From Anderseniella sp039978075 (GTDB taxonomy: Bacteria > Pseudomonadota > Alphaproteobacteria > Rhizobiales > Aestuariivirgaceae): 64,000 nucleotides of DNA. The notes under the pieces are model-generated. The model worked only from the letters and a program-made list of their open reading frames with translations, made no database searches and was not told where the DNA came from. Below are positions 41,962-51,875 of this stretch, in pieces. The translations under genes and the position numbers were made by a program. The stretch is from positions 372,001 through 436,000 of the forward strand of contig JBDWCA010000005.1 of the NCBI GenBank assembly GCA_039978075.1, in the 5' to 3' direction. How positions within the stretch are numbered: position 1 is the stretch's first letter; each line of letters opens with the position of its first letter.

Positions 41962-43737
41962 TTAAAGGCCCGCTCGCCTGAGTCCGTCGACGAAGTGGAG
42001 GACGTCCTCTTCGTACTTGTCCGGCTGGACGGCAGCCCAGTGATCGATATCGAAATCGGGGTGTGCCTCGAGAACTTTTGCAACCTCACCGCGGGCTTCA
42101 TTGACGCGTCCCAGATGGCCGTAACTCGCTGCCATAATGCGTCGGCCCTCAGTCGGATTCTGCATGGTCTGAATGGTCCGGATCGCCTCATCGTATTGTT
42201 TCAGATTGAAATATGCGCCGCCCAGGTGCCAGATATACTGGTCTGGATAGAACGGATTGAGGCACATCGCCTTCTGCAACAGGACGATTGCCTCCTCCGA
42301 CCGGCCGGAATGGGCCAGTGCATCTGCCATATCGGACATCAGGTCGGCGTCGTTGGGGTTGAGTTTCAACGCACGTTCATAGGCGCTGATCGCGGAATCG
42401 TGCTCTTTTCGGTATAGGTGCGCGAACCCCAGTTCGCCAAAACCGCGCGCGTCGGATTCGTCCAGGTCAATGGCCTTGCGCGCCAGGGTGAGCGCATCGT
42501 CGAGCGCGACATCGGGTTTCTCGGTCCAGGCATAGCGCCAGTCGAGATTGTAGGTCCTGGATTTTGCTGCAATCGCCCTGGCATAACGCGGATCGCTGAC
42601 CAGCGCGGTTTCGAAAAGGCCCCGTGCGCAACGCACCTCGGCTTGCGTATAGCGGTAAATGTGTTTCTGGCCCTGCAGGACAAATCCATAGGCTTCAAGA
42701 TTCGAGGGATGGATCAGGCTGAGGCGTTCCCGCTCCGATGCCTCGATCTGGGCGGCAGTCGCCGACACGATGGTCTGGGTGATTTCGTCCTGCAGATCAA
42801 ACAGGTCGTCGATATTGCGATTATACTGCTCGCCCCAGATCGTGCGGTCACGGTGAGCATCGCGCAGTTGCAGCGTTATGCGAATTCTGGAGCCGGATTT
42901 TCTGACCGACCCGTCGACTGCGTAGCGGACCCCCAGTTCACGGGCGGCATCGTTCGACGATTTCGACTTGTCGCTGTAGACGTAGGCTGATCCGCGCGCG
43001 ATGACGAAGAACTCGTGGAAGCGCGACAGGTTGGTGGTGATGTCTTCGGTCAACCCGTCGGCAAACCAGCTTTCATTGGTGTCACTGCCCTGAAAACTGA
43101 AAGGCAGGACGACGATGGACTGGTCCTTTATCGGATCGCCTTTGAAGCTCTTCGAGATTTTACGATCCCGGCGCAGTCCCGGCGTCATTGTGGCACTGGT
43201 CGGGTTCTCATGGACCTGGAACACATCGATCACGTCGTCGATGTTCTTGAACTCCTGCGCTCCCAGGTATTCGTAGCCGTAGGTCAGTTTCTTGCTGACA
43301 TGATCGTAGACCGCACCGGAAATGCAGACCCGACCGGGCGCTGCGAACGCTTCGATGCGGCTCGCGATGTTGATGCTGTCGCCGCTGAGTTCCTTTTCGT
43401 CGATCAAAATTTCTCCCAGGTTGATCCCGAAACGGAAAACTATCTGATCATCCTCTGAGACGGCTTCGTTGAGCACGTGCAACCGCTTTTGAATTTCCAC
43501 GGCAAACAACACGGCATCGACCGCGCTTTCGAAAATCAGAAACACGCCGTCACCGGCCAGGCGCACGATTTCTCCCGAATAGGATTTCACCATCTCGGAA
43601 AACAGCTTCATCCGTGCTTTGACCGCAAGTGTGGTCTGGATGTCGTCCTGACCCATCATGCGGCTATAATTCACCACATCGGCGAAGACACTGGCCATCA
43701 GCCGCCGTTTCAGGTTCTTTTCTTTGTCGTCGCCCAT
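41962..43737 (-). CDS. Class III adenylate/guanylate cyclase with TolB-like and TPR domains
   Basis: 591 residues. The N-terminal cyclase homology domain (about 12-185) has the metal-binding ASVFADVVNYSRMMG, AGDGVFLIFESA and FRFGINLGEI motifs. A TolB_N-like domain follows (about 205-335, IVVLPFSFQG...WFADGLTEDI), then TPR units (about 365-590, such as AYERALKLNPNDADLMSDMADALAHSGRSEEAI). This architecture is common in Hyphomicrobiales. Start at 43737, directly behind the GNAT stop; a longer frame to 43968 only overlaps that gene. It converges on the RiPP-like operon but need not be related. Confidence 0.88.
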   Translation of the reverse strand: MGDDKEKNLKRRLMASVFADVVNYSRMMGQDDIQTTLAVKARMKLFSEMVKSYSGEIVRLAGDGVFLIFESAVDAVLFAVEIQKRLHVLNEAVSEDDQIVFRFGINLGEILIDEKELSGDSINIASRIEAFAAPGRVCISGAVYDHVSKKLTYGYEYLGAQEFKNIDDVIDVFQVHENPTSATMTPGLRRDRKISKSFKGDPIKDQSIVVLPFSFQGSDTNESWFADGLTEDITTNLSRFHEFFVIARGSAYVYSDKSKSSNDAARELGVRYAVDGSVRKSGSRIRITLQLRDAHRDRTIWGEQYNRNIDDLFDLQDEITQTIVSATAAQIEASERERLSLIHPSNLEAYGFVLQGQKHIYRYTQAEVRCARGLFETALVSDPRYARAIAAKSRTYNLDWRYAWTEKPDVALDDALTLARKAIDLDESDARGFGELGFAHLYRKEHDSAISAYERALKLNPNDADLMSDMADALAHSGRSEEAIVLLQKAMCLNPFYPDQYIWHLGGAYFNLKQYDEAIRTIQTMQNPTEGRRIMAASYGHLGRVNEARGEVAKVLEAHPDFDIDHWAAVQPDKYEEDVLHFVDGLRRAGL

Positions 43738-43744
43738 CAGATGT

Positions 43745-44365
43745 TCACGGTCCTTCCTGCGGTGTGCGTTTGAGGTCGATGGAAATTGTGCCTGAGACCT
43801 CGAGGTCCGTTTTGGTCTGGTCGCGCCGGTCGAGCCATTCCTGCCTGAGCAGGCCGACTTGAATGACGTCCCGGTGGAGGCCGTCAGCATACCAGGCCTG
43901 ACGCTTGCAGCCTTCTTTTTTGAACCCGATCCGGTCAACAATGCGCTGTGTGGTTGAGTGATCATCACGGTAGAAGGTCGACAACCGGTTCAGTCGCATC
44001 TGGTCGAACGCGAGGTCCGCCAAAACCACGGACATGGCGCGCGCCAATCCTTTGCCGCGCATCGGTTCAGTGACAAACACAGCCAGCACCGCATCACCGT
44101 GTACATAGTTGATCGCCTGCAGACCGCAGATGGCGACCGATGTCTTGTGACTGTCTTCTGCCACAAACCACAATGCCCGAGGCGGATTGGCGAATTCAAG
44201 TGCCGATCGCCAGCTTTCACGCACGGCGTCGATGTTGACCGGCACCGGAAGATCACGGTCAAAGAAGGCGATATCCTGAAAAGTCCAGAACCATTCGGCG
44301 ACAGTGGGAATGTCGTCCAAACCCATCGGACGCAAGGAGATGGTTGGTTTTGCGGTGTTTGTCAT
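43745..44365 (-). CDS. GNAT-family N-acetyltransferase (RimJ/RimL-like)
   Basis: 206 residues with acetyl-CoA-binding VTEPMRGKGLARAMSVVLADLAF (about 92-115) and a C-terminal RIVDRIGFKKEG pattern. Substrate unknown; it may be a protein or small amine. Ends eight bases before the cyclase start, so probably co-transcribed with it. Confidence 0.8.
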   Translation of the reverse strand: MTNTAKPTISLRPMGLDDIPTVAEWFWTFQDIAFFDRDLPVPVNIDAVRESWRSALEFANPPRALWFVAEDSHKTSVAICGLQAINYVHGDAVLAVFVTEPMRGKGLARAMSVVLADLAFDQMRLNRLSTFYRDDHSTTQRIVDRIGFKKEGCKRQAWYADGLHRDVIQVGLLRQEWLDRRDQTKTDLEVSGTISIDLKRTPQEGP

Positions 44366-44812
44366 CGCCTTCCTGAGCTTTCATTGTAGAATCTTTGGAG
44401 CCTCGACTCCGGTGCTATAACACGAACACTTCCAAATTGTCCCCCCATGCTGTGCTGCGACAAAGCCATACGGCAAATGGCAATTGCGATGCTGTGTACA
44501 ACTCAGCTTGATAATCTCGAATGAGAATAAATGAACGCTGCGGAAACGTTCCATGCGCTGCTTCAGAAGACCGATAGTGAGGTATCTCGCCAGGTACATC
44601 TTGCATTGTCTGGCGTTGGCCGGGTTTCACATGAGGGGCAAATCGGCTGGGCTTGAATTGTGCAGAATGAAAAGCTCTGGAGTGGTTTTGAAGTGTAAAC
44701 CCGTCCAACATCAATCAGTTGACGTGCTCCAGATGGCGCTGCCTGGGGGCCGGGTGTCCATTGCCAAAGACAAACCTGCCAATCACAACATAGATATACC
44801 GAACCGCCTGGC
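44366..44812. other. Intergenic region with dispersed element, no gene
   Basis: 447 bases between the GNAT start and the second potA-type gene's stop. It holds copy C of the 38-base element (44622-44659). Short open frames are present, but none is supported. Confidence 0.5.
44622..44659. repeat. Dispersed 38-base intergenic element, copy C
   Basis: Ungapped match to copies at 16797 and 37683; the 5' GGGTTTCACAT and 3' TGGGCTTGAAT blocks are best conserved and the middle is divergent. Confidence 0.4.
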
Positions 44813-45895
44813 TCACTGTGCTGGTTCGTCCAGAACCACTATGTCGGCATCCTTGATGGTCACTGTCACCGCTGTGCCTTCGCTCAGAAGCGAGCCATCG
44901 ATGGTGCTGATCACCTCAAGCTCGTGTGGCCCGGCGGAAACGAAGTAACGGGCAAGCTGGCCCTGGTAGTCGACGGTTGTTACAGTGCCTGAAAATCTGT
45001 TGGCACCGGACTTTCCGGCTGGTGCCTTGCCAGTGTGCAGTTGAAGGTTTTCCGCCCGCATGACGAGTTGCACATCGGCGCCTTTCGCAAAACCGGTTTC
45101 AGTAACGGTGATGGCGCCCAAACCTTCTATTTCGACCTTTGCCGACTTTGCCCCGGCCGATACGACGCTGCCGGTGAGGATGTTCGCGTTACCCAGAAAG
45201 CGGGCCACGAATTTTGATTTCGGCTGCCGGTAGACTTCCTGCGGGGCACCTGTCTGTTCGATGTTACCGGCGCTCATCACGACAACCTTGTCAGACAAGG
45301 CCAGGGCCTCTGACTGGTCGTGGGTGACGAACACGGTCGTGATGCCAATCTGGCGCTGGATGTTTTTCAGTTCCACCCGCATCTCTTCACGCAAGTTTGC
45401 ATCAAGTGCTGACAGCGGTTCATCAAGCAGGAGGACATCGGGTTCAACAACAATCGCGCGAGCCAGTGCAATACGCTGCTGCTGGCCGCCGGAGAGTTGC
45501 GACGGATAACGGTCTTCCACGCCGGGAAGGCGGACGATCTCCAGAGCCTGAATAACCTTCTGCTTGGCTTCGGCCAAAGCTACGCCCCGGTATTTCAGAC
45601 CAAAACCGATGTTCTGGCCAATCGTCTTGTGGGGAAACAGCGCGTAGTTCTGGAACACAAGCCCGAGATTGCGCTTGTGAATTGGTACATCATTGATGCG
45701 TTGTCCGGCGATCTCGATATCGCCGCTGGTCGGTTTCTCCAGCCCTGCGATCATGCGCAACAGTGTGGTTTTGCCACAGCCGGACGGGCCAAGCAGTGTG
45801 GTGAAGGACCCCTCCTCGAAGGTTACATCAGCCTGCTTGACGGCCACAATCGGCCCAAAGGACTTGCTGACTGCCTTCAGATTAACCTCTGCCAT
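44813..45895 (-). CDS. ABC transporter ATPase (PotA type), second system
   Basis: Walker A GPSGCGKTT, signature LSGGQQQRIALARAI, Walker B VLLLDEPLSALD, then a TOBE domain. The ATG at 45895 with GGAGG six bases upstream replaces the longer frame to 45949. It is the last gene of the operon 48826-44813, downstream of a strong hairpin. Confidence 0.93.
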   Translation of the reverse strand: MAEVNLKAVSKSFGPIVAVKQADVTFEEGSFTTLLGPSGCGKTTLLRMIAGLEKPTSGDIEIAGQRINDVPIHKRNLGLVFQNYALFPHKTIGQNIGFGLKYRGVALAEAKQKVIQALEIVRLPGVEDRYPSQLSGGQQQRIALARAIVVEPDVLLLDEPLSALDANLREEMRVELKNIQRQIGITTVFVTHDQSEALALSDKVVVMSAGNIEQTGAPQEVYRQPKSKFVARFLGNANILTGSVVSAGAKSAKVEIEGLGAITVTETGFAKGADVQLVMRAENLQLHTGKAPAGKSGANRFSGTVTTVDYQGQLARYFVSAGPHELEVISTIDGSLLSEGTAVTVTIKDADIVVLDEPAQ

Positions 45896-45913
45896 AGTGC
45901 CTCCGTGAAAGGT

Positions 45914-45948
45914 TGACGGGCCGCCATTTGATGCAGGGCGGCCCGTCA
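45914..45948 (-). promoter_or_regulatory. Intercistronic 12-bp perfect hairpin
   Basis: TGACGGGCCGCC (45914-45925) is repeated inverted at 45937-45948 with an 11-base loop. There is no T-run, so it is more likely an RNA-stabilising or attenuating hairpin that raises binding-protein expression relative to the ATPase. Confidence 0.65.
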
Positions 45949-45967
45949 TTGATGGTCCACGTGCGGG

Positions 45968-47131
45968 TCAGGCGCCTTTCTTGACGCGATTCCACATCTT
46001 CTTTTGCTGTTTTTCGTGCGGGTTCCACTTCGACGGATTGCGGAACACCAGTCCGTTCAGCTTGCCGGTCGGGTCAAATGCGGGCAAGCCGTTGATGATG
46101 TCGGTCATCTTCACTTTGGTGGGATCCAGTGATGGTGGGTATTTCTGACCCTCGGCAACGGCGATTGCAGTCTTCGGATCGAGCATGAAGTTGAGCAATT
46201 CCTCAGCCTCTGGCATCGGCGAGCCTTTCAGGACGAACATGCTTTCCATCCATGCAAGACCATTTTTCGGATCGATATAGCCGATTGGATGGCCCTGAGC
46301 CTGAAGTGCCGCGACACGGCCCGACCAGGCCTCTGTGACGTAAATTTCTTCCTTGGCCAGCAAGTCCATCAATTCAGCACCGGAAGACCAGTACTTCACA
46401 ACCAGCGCCCGGTGTTCGCGCGCCTTGTCCCAGACAGCGTCCCAATCCTTGATATCGTTGGGGTCCTGTCCCGACTGGAGGGCGCCATACCAGGCGCGGT
46501 TGGCCCAGTCGCCGCCCCAGCCGCCAATCTTGCCCTTGAGATCTTTGTTCAGCAACAGGTCAGCGCCCAGCTTCTCAGCATCCTCTTTCGAGACGTGCTT
46601 GGTGTTATAGGCGATGCCGGTGGTGCCGTAATCATATGGCACGGCGGACAGCTTGCCCGGTGTGATGGCGCGGAACGGCTTGATGATGGCATCCATCACG
46701 TTAGTCAGGTTGGGGATGTTGGCTTCATTCAATTCGCTGGCATAACCATTGTCGACCCAGCGCTTGTACCAGCTCACACCCGATGAATGCAGGATATTGT
46801 GGCCGTCGGTGGAACCGGCTGCCTTGATTTTGGTGAGTACCTCTTCCTCGCCTCCGAAGGTCGCATCCACGACCTTGTTGCCGGTCTTGGCTTCATAGGG
46901 AGCGAAAGCGTTCTTGCGCAGGGCCTCGGATACAACGCCGCCCCAGCCTTCGAAATGCAACTCTGCAGCAGCAGCAATTGCCTGTCGGCTCATGCCGGTC
47001 ATGATGCCGCCGCTGACACCGGTGGCGAGACCGGCCATGCCAAGCAGGTTCATGAATGTGCGCCGGTCGACATCACTGTTGCCTACCATTTCCTGAAGCT
47101 GTTCGTAGCGTTTGGTTGAACTCATTTTCAT
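45968..47131 (-). CDS. Tat-exported solute-binding protein, second polyamine-type system
   Basis: 387 residues. Tat-like DRRTFMNLLGMAG (about 22-34) leads to an Ala-rich cleavage region, then the mature fold begins ELHFEGWGG. It contains GKLSAVPYDYGTTGIAYNT and TEAWSGRVAALQAQGHPIGYI, as in PotD/PotF-like proteins. AGGAGG lies seven bases before the ATG. Order: permease, permease, binding protein, ATPase. Confidence 0.9.
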   Translation of the reverse strand: MKMSSTKRYEQLQEMVGNSDVDRRTFMNLLGMAGLATGVSGGIMTGMSRQAIAAAAELHFEGWGGVVSEALRKNAFAPYEAKTGNKVVDATFGGEEEVLTKIKAAGSTDGHNILHSSGVSWYKRWVDNGYASELNEANIPNLTNVMDAIIKPFRAITPGKLSAVPYDYGTTGIAYNTKHVSKEDAEKLGADLLLNKDLKGKIGGWGGDWANRAWYGALQSGQDPNDIKDWDAVWDKAREHRALVVKYWSSGAELMDLLAKEEIYVTEAWSGRVAALQAQGHPIGYIDPKNGLAWMESMFVLKGSPMPEAEELLNFMLDPKTAIAVAEGQKYPPSLDPTKVKMTDIINGLPAFDPTGKLNGLVFRNPSKWNPHEKQQKKMWNRVKKGA

Positions 47132-47157
47132 CTTACTTCCTCCTTGTTGAATTCTAT

Positions 47158-47943
47158 CTAGCGCCGGCTGCGGGCGAAGTAGCGGGCAAGTCCGCCAGCC
47201 ATGAGCGGTAAACCGACCGTGATAACAATCATCACGAAACCGAGTGCGTTGATTTCCGGGCTGACCGAGTTACGCAGCATGCCGAAAATCTGCGTCGGCA
47301 CGGTCTCAACGCCGGACGGGCGCCAGAAAATTGTCGCCGTAATGTTGTCGAACGAAATGGTGAATGCGAACAAAGCGCCCGCAAATACCGCTGGCATGAG
47401 CAGTGGCAGGGTGATCTGGAAAAACGCCTGCAGCGGGTTGGCACCGAGGCTGCGTGCGGCCTCTTCATACTGCCTTTTAATGCCGACGAGACGGGCCTGC
47501 ACCACCAGCACAACGAAAGGTAGTGCGATCATGGTGTGGCCAAGCAGCAGCAGGGCGAAAGAACGCGGCATGGAGAGCCAGCGCAGAAAGATCAGCAGGC
47601 CGACAGCAAGGACGGTTTCCGGCACCAGCACCGGCAATATCAAAACCGTGGTGATCCAGTCCTTGCCACGGAACCGGTAGCGGACCAGTGCGAGCGAGGC
47701 GAGGATGCCGAGGGTCGTGGCAATTAACGATGTCAAAAGCCCCAGCAACATGGAGGTCTTGAAGGCACGCACGATCGCTTCGTTTTCCAGCAGCTTGCCG
47801 AACCATTGCAGGCTAAACCCCTCGATGGGAAAACCGCCAAACTGTGAACTGTTGAATGCCAGCAGCAAGACCACTGCAATGGGCGCAAACATGAACACGT
47901 AAACGAAGACGGTGTAGGCCCGTATGAGGCTCCAGGATTTCAA
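47158..47943 (-). CDS. ABC transporter permease (PotC type), second system
   Basis: 261 residues, six hydrophobic segments and an EAA loop EEAARSLGANPLQAFFQITLPL (about 170-190). Partner of the permease encoded 14 bases upstream. Confidence 0.9.
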   Translation of the reverse strand: MKSWSLIRAYTVFVYVFMFAPIAVVLLLAFNSSQFGGFPIEGFSLQWFGKLLENEAIVRAFKTSMLLGLLTSLIATTLGILASLALVRYRFRGKDWITTVLILPVLVPETVLAVGLLIFLRWLSMPRSFALLLLGHTMIALPFVVLVVQARLVGIKRQYEEAARSLGANPLQAFFQITLPLLMPAVFAGALFAFTISFDNITATIFWRPSGVETVPTQIFGMLRNSVSPEINALGFVMIVITVGLPLMAGGLARYFARSRR

Positions 47944-47956
47944 GTTTCAAGCCCTC

Positions 47957-48826
47957 TCATCCGAATGCCTTGTAAAACTGGTTCATGCCCATGAAGCGGC
48001 TGTAGATGATGACAATGGCGCCCAGCAGAATCAGAAGGGTGAATGACAGGGTGGCACCCATCGGCCAGTTCAGTTCGGTAATGACGGCGTCATAGATGAG
48101 ATTGCCGAACAGGAAGTCGTTCGGCCCGCCGAGGATCAGCGGCGTCACATAGCTTCCGGCAGTGAGCACGAAGACCAGCAGACAGCCGGCAGCGAGCCCC
48201 GGTAAAGAAAGTGGCAGCGTGATCTCGCGGAAAGCTTGCCACTCAGTACAGCCCAGCGTGCGCGCAGCCGGAACAAGGTTCTGGTCAATGCCTTCCAGGC
48301 TGACATAAATGTTCAGGATCATGTAGGGCAGAAAGACGTGTATGAAGCCAACGATCACTGCGAACTCATTGAACATCATCGATATCGGCGCATCGATGAT
48401 ACCAAGCCACATCAGCATGCCGTTGATTGCGCCATGATTGCCCATGATATGGATCCATGACAGCGTCCGGATGATGAAGCTGACCCAGAATGGCAGGATG
48501 AGCAGCAGGAGCAACAACCACTTGTGCCGGAAGGTGGTGGACGCAATGAAGTAGGCTGGAATGTAGCCCAACACCGCAGCCAATACAGTCACAATGAGGG
48601 ATAAACGGAATGTCTTCCAAATCGCATTGTGATAGTAGCCGTCTGTGAACACTTCGCTCCAGTTGCCGAACTGGAATGCCACCTTGTCGACGGCGAGGTC
48701 CACGTTCTCATAAAACGAATAGACCAGGATGAACGACATTGGCACGATGACGAGCAGGGTAATCGCCAGCAACGCAGGGGAAAGCAGTATCCACGGTCTT
48801 CTGTCGAAATCGGTTACCTGCGCCAT
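47957..48826 (-). CDS. ABC transporter permease (PotB type), second system
   Basis: 289 residues with an N-terminal cytoplasmic segment, six membrane spans and a ARTLGCTEWQAFREITLPLSL EAA loop (about 200-220). First gene of the operon and divergent from the LysR gene. Confidence 0.9.
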   Translation of the reverse strand: MAQVTDFDRRPWILLSPALLAITLLVIVPMSFILVYSFYENVDLAVDKVAFQFGNWSEVFTDGYYHNAIWKTFRLSLIVTVLAAVLGYIPAYFIASTTFRHKWLLLLLLILPFWVSFIIRTLSWIHIMGNHGAINGMLMWLGIIDAPISMMFNEFAVIVGFIHVFLPYMILNIYVSLEGIDQNLVPAARTLGCTEWQAFREITLPLSLPGLAAGCLLVFVLTAGSYVTPLILGGPNDFLFGNLIYDAVITELNWPMGATLSFTLLILLGAIVIIYSRFMGMNQFYKAFG

Positions 48827-48962
48827 TCAGCCTGCATCCCTCCTTCAAAACCCAACACGCCTCCAGTTTCGGTGTGCGTGCTTGTGATCGAGTATTGCAA
48901 GTGTCTCTGGAATTAGCCAAATTGATATTTTCTATGATTTACATTAATTGAAACTATGTGTG

Positions 48963-49946
48963 ATGAAACATCATCGAGATAACAGATTTGCGGGCGAGCT
49001 GGACTGGAACCTGCTGCGCACCTTTGTCGTCATTGTGGAGGAAGGCGGCATTTCAGTTGCGGCCAAGCGCTTGCTGTTGCGACAGCCTACTGTCAGCCTG
49101 GCGCTGAAACGGCTCGAGACCCAGATGGGTGCCAGGCTCCTGGAGCGGGGTCGAGGTGTGTTCCGGCTTACGGCCGCCGGGCGTGCGCTATACAGTGAGT
49201 GCAGGCAGATTTACGGCAGTGTCGAGCAGTTGCAGGCTGTGACAAGCGCTTTCGCTGGCGAGATTACCGGTTCAGTACGTATCGCCATGGCCAGCCATGT
49301 TTTCACTCCTATACTGGATGATACACTGCGCCAGTTCCACGCCGATCACCCAACTCCCACTTTCCAGATTGCGGTTGAGACCAGTGCCAGCGTTGCCCAG
49401 GCGGTCAGCGATCAAAATGCCAGTATGGGAATCTGCCTGGTCAACCGGCGACTGCCCAGACTGGAATACCAGATTATCTATCGCGAGTTCTTCGGTTTCT
49501 TTTGCGGACCCGGTCATCCCCTGTTTGGCCGCGATCATTTGTCGATGAACGATTTGCGTGGACACGCCGCTGTATCATTTGACACTGACGATCTGGCTGA
49601 TGCCTTGAGACCGGTGGCGTTGCTTCGCCGACAACATCAACTGGACCAATCATTTGTTGGATACTCCTCTCACCTGGAAGAGGTGCGCCGGATGATACTG
49701 TGTGGACTGGGCATTGGGCCGCTACCGGTCCACGTGGCGGACCGTGACGTGCGAGACGGTCTGTTGTGGCGGCTACCACCTTACGACAAGCCGCCCAAGG
49801 TGGATATTTATCTACTGACCAATCCTTCGCGACGGTACAATTCAGCAGAAGAGCGGTTTATCGAAAGACTGAAATCGAAAATCAAGAAAACCCCGCTGCG
49901 AGAACGCACATACGGCCCCATACTGGCTGCAAACCCTGGCGGCTGA
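48963..49946 (+). CDS. LysR-family transcriptional regulator
   Basis: The N-terminal winged helix (about 12-70, LLRTFVVIVEEGGISVAAKRL and VSLALKRLE) is typical, followed by a LysR substrate-binding domain (about 95-300). Divergent from the second polyamine-type transporter and so its likely regulator. ATG at 48963; a TTG at 48948 is less likely. No clear ribosome site. Confidence 0.9.
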   Translation: MKHHRDNRFAGELDWNLLRTFVVIVEEGGISVAAKRLLLRQPTVSLALKRLETQMGARLLERGRGVFRLTAAGRALYSECRQIYGSVEQLQAVTSAFAGEITGSVRIAMASHVFTPILDDTLRQFHADHPTPTFQIAVETSASVAQAVSDQNASMGICLVNRRLPRLEYQIIYREFFGFFCGPGHPLFGRDHLSMNDLRGHAAVSFDTDDLADALRPVALLRRQHQLDQSFVGYSSHLEEVRRMILCGLGIGPLPVHVADRDVRDGLLWRLPPYDKPPKVDIYLLTNPSRRYNSAEERFIERLKSKIKKTPLRERTYGPILAANPGG

Positions 49947-50165
49947 ACAGTGATCGCCGCAGGGGGCATTGCAACTGGTGGCCCTTTCCGTGAAGAGTGC
50001 CTAATTCAATGAACTGCGTGTGTGCGCTCGGCAGTTGACCCGAGACGTTGTTTCCGACCCTTTCACTTCGTGCTGCAGGTGCGGTTTGGGGTCTGGAAGA
50101 CTTGCATGAATTGGGTTATCTGACCGAGGTCCAGCTCACATGGAATTCGGGATTTCGACGACAGC

Positions 50166-51089
50166 ATGCGCAAGAATGCCCAAACTGACAAATCGATCGT
50201 GCTCTTCCCGATGAACAATGGAGGCGCAGGGCATTTCTATCACTATATTCTGGGCTATCTGATGCCAATTGTTACCTCTCCGGATCGAACCCCCGGCAGG
50301 TTTAGCGTGGTTTCGGTTGGATTGCTGGATCGTATCACGCGGGAGGTGTTCGCAGATGAGGTGGATATTGTTCAACATCCAACCATGGCCGCACAGGATT
50401 ATCCGAAACTCAGGGACCGTTTGAACAAGCTTCTGGGAGGCTTCTTCCTCAAGCGGGTTATCATCAGGCCGATTGTGAAACGGTCAATGAGCAGCGCTCT
50501 GAAGGAGTACACCCCCGGTCGATTGCTGATGCTGGAGTCTTTTGATAATCCACTGCGATATCAATCCGAGCGAATTTCCGTGTTTCGGGATTTCGTGGAG
50601 AAGCGATTGGCTGACAGAATAGAGACTGTGAAAAAGTCAGCCGACAAACCCGACATTCTCCTGATCGACCGGGCACCACCTCACAGTCACTATGCCGACG
50701 TCGGACGCTCTTCAGGCAGTCAAAGGCGCAGTATTCCCAACATCAACAGCCTGTGCGAACTCCTGAACAAGCATCGCAAGACTGAGATATTCCACCTGGA
50801 AGACAAGGACCTGGCGCTGCAGATAGCCGCTTTTTCCGAAGCAAATGTGGTTGTCGCCCAGCATGGAGCAGCATTGACCAACATCATCTGGATGCGCCCT
50901 GGGTCACTGGTGGTAGAAATCATACCGCCGGACAAGGTGGCAGCCACTCCACGACATGAGTATTTCAGTCTGCTTGCCAAGGTGATGAATGTCAGACACC
51001 AGTACATCTTTCAGGACCACGACCACGCGGAACTGACAGCGTCACAAATGCAGAAGATAGAGTCTGTTCTCGACCTGGAAAAAGTTTGA
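50166..51089 (+). CDS. Glycosyltransferase family 61-like (DUF563)
   Basis: 307 residues. The conserved C-terminal block VVVAQHGAALTNIIWMRPGS (about 233-252) with VVEIIPP is the DUF563/GT61 signature. It lies at the left edge of a glycan cluster (50-58 kb) on the opposite strand from the other members. Sugar donor and acceptor unknown. Confidence 0.85.
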   Translation: MRKNAQTDKSIVLFPMNNGGAGHFYHYILGYLMPIVTSPDRTPGRFSVVSVGLLDRITREVFADEVDIVQHPTMAAQDYPKLRDRLNKLLGGFFLKRVIIRPIVKRSMSSALKEYTPGRLLMLESFDNPLRYQSERISVFRDFVEKRLADRIETVKKSADKPDILLIDRAPPHSHYADVGRSSGSQRRSIPNINSLCELLNKHRKTEIFHLEDKDLALQIAAFSEANVVVAQHGAALTNIIWMRPGSLVVEIIPPDKVAATPRHEYFSLLAKVMNVRHQYIFQDHDHAELTASQMQKIESVLDLEKV

Positions 51090-51147
51090 CCGTGACCCGC
51101 CGCCACTGCTGAAGACAGGCTTGCAATATGCGCTTCCGCAAACCGTC

Positions 51148-51837
51148 TTAAAACTCGTACCCCAACAACTCAATCTCCTGCGGGTAAACGCGTGCGATGA
51201 TGTCGCGCATTTCCGGCGTGTAAAGTTCACGATATGGCCGCCGGTCCTTGCGGTGCTCGCGACGGGTAAGGGGTAGGTGGATTTGATCCTTTATGCCGAT
51301 TTCATCCATGATTTTTTGAAGATCTGAGGCGAGGTTTTCGTATCTTCCTACAAAATCAACCGCAACTTTGCCGTGGATTGCATAAGTGTCGAAATTTGTG
51401 AGCTTGTCTTTGGGAAGTTTGTGAACATGTTCGGCAAAACTCTTCCGGGCTCTTCCCTGTGAAACTCGATGACTATACCAGGACATTTCCCTGTCCCAGG
51501 GGTTTCGGTCAAATGCGAATTTGAAGTAACTGTTCCAGACGGTCTTGCTCAGTCGCTTTTCGACTCGCCACGCAGTCATATGATTGTAGTGGTTAAAGGG
51601 AGCCTTGCCATGGCGCAAAAAACGGGAAATCAGGTTGGGCCATTCCCGTGAGAACAGTGGCGGCATGTATTTGTAATTCTGCGCATCCAGTTCACCCATA
51701 CGATGATGCTCGACCTCTTCCAGCTCCGTCAGGATATCATCAGGACCGCAGATTGCACTGAGTGCGCACTCCGTGCTGGTGCCCGCTGTCTTTCTCGTCT
51801 TGATGAAAATAAACTTGTGCTTGTGGGAAACGATCAT
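51148..51837 (-). CDS. Sulfotransferase family 2-like protein
   Basis: 229 residues with the phosphosulfate-binding KFIFIKTRKTAGTSTE at residues 7-22 and a second FKFAFDRNPWDREMSWY segment (about 100-118) for 3'-phosphate binding. In a glycan cluster it may sulfate a polysaccharide. Confidence 0.82.
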   Translation of the reverse strand: MIVSHKHKFIFIKTRKTAGTSTECALSAICGPDDILTELEEVEHHRMGELDAQNYKYMPPLFSREWPNLISRFLRHGKAPFNHYNHMTAWRVEKRLSKTVWNSYFKFAFDRNPWDREMSWYSHRVSQGRARKSFAEHVHKLPKDKLTNFDTYAIHGKVAVDFVGRYENLASDLQKIMDEIGIKDQIHLPLTRREHRKDRRPYRELYTPEMRDIIARVYPQEIELLGYEF

Positions 51838-51875
51838 GACGGTCTTTGTTGGCGCGAATGGAGGAACGGGGAGAT

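Noticed and set aside
45914..45948. Intrinsic terminator between the second binding protein and ATPase
   Set aside because: The perfect hairpin lacks a following T-run and the ATPase gene must be expressed with the operon; treated as an RNA-stabilising hairpin instead.
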